From Purshia tridentata (taxonomy: Eukaryota; Streptophyta; Magnoliopsida; Rosales; Rosaceae): a stretch of 31,759 bases of DNA. Location of the stretch: assembly GCA_003254885.1 (NCBI GenBank), contig QANT01009156.1, forward strand, positions 1 to 31,759, given 5' to 3'. Positions 29,027 through 31,759 of this stretch are shown here, piece by piece. The position numbers and the translations under genes were made by a program. The first letter of the stretch is position 1. Every line of letters begins with the position of its first letter. The notes under the pieces were generated by a model. The model saw nothing but the letters and a program-made list of their open reading frames with translations. It searched no databases and was not told the DNA's origin.

Positions 29027-30664
29027 ATGGATCGGCTCATAAGCTTAGAGCCATCAAATTTTGTGGCCATAAGAATTGAACCGGGACAAAAGTGCTTTGG
29101 CCAACTCACTTTGCGCAACGTTATGTACACCATGCCAGTGGCCTTCAGGCTTCAGGCGCTGATCAAGAATCGGTACACGGTGAGGCCTCAATCCGGGATC
29201 ATTTCCCCACTCGAAAAGGTCACCATAGAAATCGTTTACCATCTTCCTCCGGGCTCGAACCTCCCGGAGTCCTTCCCTTACTGCCACGACTCCTTCCTCT
29301 TGCATAGCGTGGTCGTACCGGGAGCAGCCATTAAAGACTCGTCCTCCACCTTCGATGCAGTCCCCAGCGACTGGTTCACCACCAAGAAGAAGCAAGTGTT
29401 CATAGACAGCGGTGTCAAGATCATGTTTGTTGGTTCGCCTGTTTTGGCACAACTCGTGGCTGATGGTTTGATGGATGATATTAGAGAAGTGCTGGAAAAG
29501 AGTGACCCTCTGTGGAGAGCAGCCGACTCGGTTGACTCGGAGGGTCAATCGTTGCTTCACTTGGCTGTTGCTCAAGGCCGACCTGACCTTGTCCAGCTCC
29601 TTCTCGAATTCGAGCCCGATGTGGAGGCTCAGAGCCGGTTGGGGTTGAGCCCGCTCGAGGCTGCAGCTGCCTCAGGCGAAGCTTTGATAGTGGAGCTTCT
29701 GTTGGCTCGTCGAGCAAGCACTGAAAGGTCAGAGCTCTCCACTTGGGGCCCGATTCATCTAGCGGCCGGAGCAGGCCATGTGGAGGTGGTCCGCCTTCTT
29801 ATAATCAAAGGAGCAAATGTTGATGCCCTCACAAAGGACGGTAACACTGCCTTACACCTGGCAGTTGAAGAGCGAAAAAGAGACTGCGCTCGGCTTTTAT
29901 TGGCTAGCGGCGCCAAAGCCAACGTTAGAAACTCCGGAGACGGCGACACACCTCTGCATATTGCTGCTGGGTTGGGGGACGAGTACATGGTCAAGCTGCT
30001 ACTGCAAAAGGGTATTGCCAATAAAGACATAAGAAACTTGAGCGGCCGAACGGCGTATGATGTGGCAGCCGAGAACGGTCACACCAGGCTTTTCGATTGC
30101 CTTCGGCTTGGCGATAACTTGTGTGTGGCGGCGAGAAACGGCGAGGTTAGAACAATTGTTCGGCTGCTGGAGACCGGCGCGGCGGTCAACGGGCGTGACC
30201 AGCACGGATGGACGGCTCTCCATAGGGCATGTTTCAAAGGGAGAATCGACGCCGTTCGATTGCTGCTAGAAAAAGGTGTGGACGTGGATGCCAAAGATGA
30301 GGACGGGTACACGGCGTTGCACTGTGCGGCGGAGTCGGGGCATGCGGATGTGACGGAGCTGTTGGTGAAGAAAGGAGCCGACGCCGAAGCTCGAACCAAT
30401 AAGGGTGTAAGTGCACTGCAAATCGCAGAGTCCTTACACTATGTTGGGATTACAAGGATACTTGTCCAAGGTGGTACAAAAGATCACACCATGGCACACA
30501 TGTTAATGGCGCAGGCTGCCAATTCGGGTTCATATGGGAAGAAATCAATGGGTTTCGATCAGGAGGAGAAGGGAGGGCTCATCATGAAGAAGAAGAGATC
30601 AAGTCGAGCAAGAGCTCTTCGTGGGTCGACCTTCGATCGTTCTTTGCCATTGGCTGTGCTTTGA
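29027..30664 (+). CDS. VPY: VAPYRIN (MSP domain plus ankyrin repeats)
   Basis: VAPYRIN is a plant protein needed for intracellular accommodation of arbuscular mycorrhizal fungi and, in legumes, rhizobia. It acts at small cytoplasmic vesicle-like compartments. The single uninterrupted frame of 545 codons fits the family (roughly 530-545). Residues 1-125 form the VAP/MSP domain ([33 protein letters not shown]). Residues about 170-485 form about ten ankyrin repeats (for example [75 protein letters not shown]). A basic C-terminus ends [17 protein letters not shown], the family's conserved tail, so it is complete at both ends. The start is chosen because MDRLI is the conserved N-terminus; the ATG context is AATTATGG. 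It is GC-richer than its surroundings, as expected for a constrained gene among transposons. No frameshift or stop is seen. VAPYRIN-like paralogues exist, but the conserved N- and C-termini favour true VPY. Confidence 0.95.
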   Translation: MDRLISLEPSNFVAIRIEPGQKCFGQLTLRNVMYTMPVAFRLQALIKNRYTVRPQSGIISPLEKVTIEIVYHLPPGSNLPESFPYCHDSFLLHSVVVPGAAIKDSSSTFDAVPSDWFTTKKKQVFIDSGVKIMFVGSPVLAQLVADGLMDDIREVLEKSDPLWRAADSVDSEGQSLLHLAVAQGRPDLVQLLLEFEPDVEAQSRLGLSPLEAAAASGEALIVELLLARRASTERSELSTWGPIHLAAGAGHVEVVRLLIIKGANVDALTKDGNTALHLAVEERKRDCARLLLASGAKANVRNSGDGDTPLHIAAGLGDEYMVKLLLQKGIANKDIRNLSGRTAYDVAAENGHTRLFDCLRLGDNLCVAARNGEVRTIVRLLETGAAVNGRDQHGWTALHRACFKGRIDAVRLLLEKGVDVDAKDEDGYTALHCAAESGHADVTELLVKKGADAEARTNKGVSALQIAESLHYVGITRILVQGGTKDHTMAHMLMAQAANSGSYGKKSMGFDQEEKGGLIMKKKRSSRARALRGSTFDRSLPLAVL

Positions 30665-31640
30665 TTACTTAATATTGGGGTATGAGTATTTTTATTTGTA
30701 TTCCTGAACCCTGATCACATTTTGGAACTAGTACTTTGTAGAGTCCTAGCTAGACTCGTTCATATTATCATATGTATGTTCATTCTAAAAGCCCTAAATG
30801 CATATTTTGTTATTAATACAAATTAATGTTCTTTATCCAATTTTATTGTAATAATTACTTGCTTGAGTACTATTAATCCCAGATTTGTATAACAAATTCC
30901 AGAAGTAATACTTTATATATGGTTTACGCTTAATCATAATTAAAAATCAAGTAATAAGGATTTAGGTTCTAGATCGACTAGGTTTGGTCTCTGTTATAAA
31001 CCTTGTGTTACAAACTAATGTTTTGCATTATCTCATTTTACTCATTACGTCTATGTAAAAATATCCATTTGCAAGTATAGAAAATATTTTAGGTGATGAG
31101 CTAAAGGATCAAATACAAAACCCTCATTTCTAGCCATGTCGACATTTTCAATAGTTTGATCGGTTATTTATTTAGGTATTAGATTGTATTCCAACTTGAA
31201 TCGAGGCTTAGGGTAACTCTAAGTATCCTAAAGTTGGTTTAGGAATAAGGTGTGTATTGCTTTCAAGGAAATTTGGAACTTGAAAGCAATTTTAGAAAAT
31301 AGAAACTAAGTTTTGAAAAATATTTTTTGAATTTAAAAATGCAACTGAACTGTTTGAAACTGCAACCGAACCTATCTGGAAAAAAAAAGAGGAAAAAAAT
31401 ACAACAAAACTAACTGAAACTACGCCAAAATGAATTATTAAATCTTTGTAATACAATTGTAGCTAAAAAAACACTTACCTTAAGGCTTAAACCNGGCTTA
31501 AACCCCTTAAATTGTAACTGAAACTGTTGGTTGAAACAAAAACTCCACGACTCTTCGTCCATGCCCATCCATATCATAAAACAAAAACTCACTCTCTCAC
31601 ACCACCAACAAAACCAACCACCACCTCACACCACCAACAA
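30665..31640. other. AT-rich region downstream of VAPYRIN
   Basis: The first 150 bases should hold the VAPYRIN 3' UTR. No exact AATAAA is seen close by, and TATTAATACAAATTAAT near 30810 is the best polyadenylation-type stretch. The rest has no gene. Around 31494 there is one unresolved base (N), flanked on both sides by GGCTTAAACC, which suggests trouble resolving a short duplication. Confidence 0.5.
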
Positions 31641-31647
31641 AAGCAAT

Positions 31648-31697
31648 ATGACATCTATGAAAACACAATCCATTGAAGACCCTGTTCTTCTTCGCTG
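31648..31697 (+). other. possible first coding exon of a gene running off the window
   Basis: A CT/CA-rich, leader-like stretch (31550-31647, with the repeat CACACCACCAACAAAA) precedes ATG at 31648. The frame MTSMKTQSIEDPVLLR reaches a plausible donor, GTAAAG, at 31698. Without the next exon this cannot be confirmed, and the frame stops at TAA if not spliced. Confidence 0.25.
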
Positions 31698-31759
31698 GTA
31701 AAGAACAACACTCACTTAGTGCACTAGCAGCTTAGCTAGCTAGTTTCTGAATACAATCT

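Noticed and set aside
29054..30416. Antisense and out-of-frame reading frames across VAPYRIN
   Set aside because: They are shadows of the GC-richer ankyrin coding sequence. The MSP-ankyrin frame accounts for the region.
1..31759. A novel multi-gene system, CRISPR array, tRNA or rRNA gene
   Set aside because: No regularly spaced repeats, cloverleaf-type sequence or rRNA stretches were seen. The host genes present belong to known, unrelated functions.

Overview
This is a eudicot plant nuclear window: intron-containing genes with GT-AG junctions, AT-rich intergenic DNA, and several plant transposable-element families nested in one another. A VAPYRIN gene, absent from plants that lost arbuscular mycorrhiza such as Brassicaceae, indicates a mycorrhizal host. 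The overall impression is of a rosid, possibly Rosaceae, but I cannot fix the species. No bacterial-type operon, CRISPR array, rRNA or tRNA gene was seen.

Layout. (1) 246-8181 is one Mutator-like element (MULE) with about 104-bp terminal inverted repeats and an exact 9-bp target duplication. It carries a decayed FAR1-type transposase gene on the minus strand. Two younger elements sit inside it, each with its own target duplication: an internally deleted Ty1/copia element (2227-4651, two 451-bp LTRs) in the transposase coding region, and a 1.56-kb hAT-like element (6503-8060) beside the right terminal repeat. (2) 9785-11794 (minus) is a compact four-exon gene for a GTF3C6 (TFIIIC tau55-related) protein, with a probable 5'-UTR exon further upstream. 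(3) 12060-15640 holds repeats: tandem duplications, a hairpin-forming repeat, and an LTR- or pararetrovirus-like leader with an initiator-tRNA primer-binding site. (4) 15641-23032 (plus) holds two tandem pieces of a MED15a-like Mediator tail gene. Copy A can still be spliced into a 241-codon frame without a KIX domain. Copy B is broken. Their introns hold L1 3' ends, a copia 3' end and a 204-bp hAT MITE. (5) About 23800-27941 is a wrecked L1-type LINE (plus) interrupted by an 831-bp hAT element, a roughly 0.7-kb insertion of unresolved type and other repeats. (6) 29027-30664 (plus) is an intact, single-exon VAPYRIN gene of 545 codons. It lies behind a (CA)n(TA)n tract, a 6-codon uORF and, about 0.86 kb upstream, a perfect 12-bp palindrome resembling the CYCLOPS-response box. 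(7) The end of the window is AT-rich, with one ambiguous base and possibly the first exon of another gene.

The host genes are unrelated in job: RNA polymerase III initiation, a Mediator tail fragment, and intracellular accommodation of symbiotic fungi. I do not see a new multi-gene system. The most informative observations are the nested and dateable transposon history, a probable hAT excision footprint shown by comparing the MED15 copies, the KIX-less MED15 derivative, and the symbiosis-type palindrome upstream of VAPYRIN.
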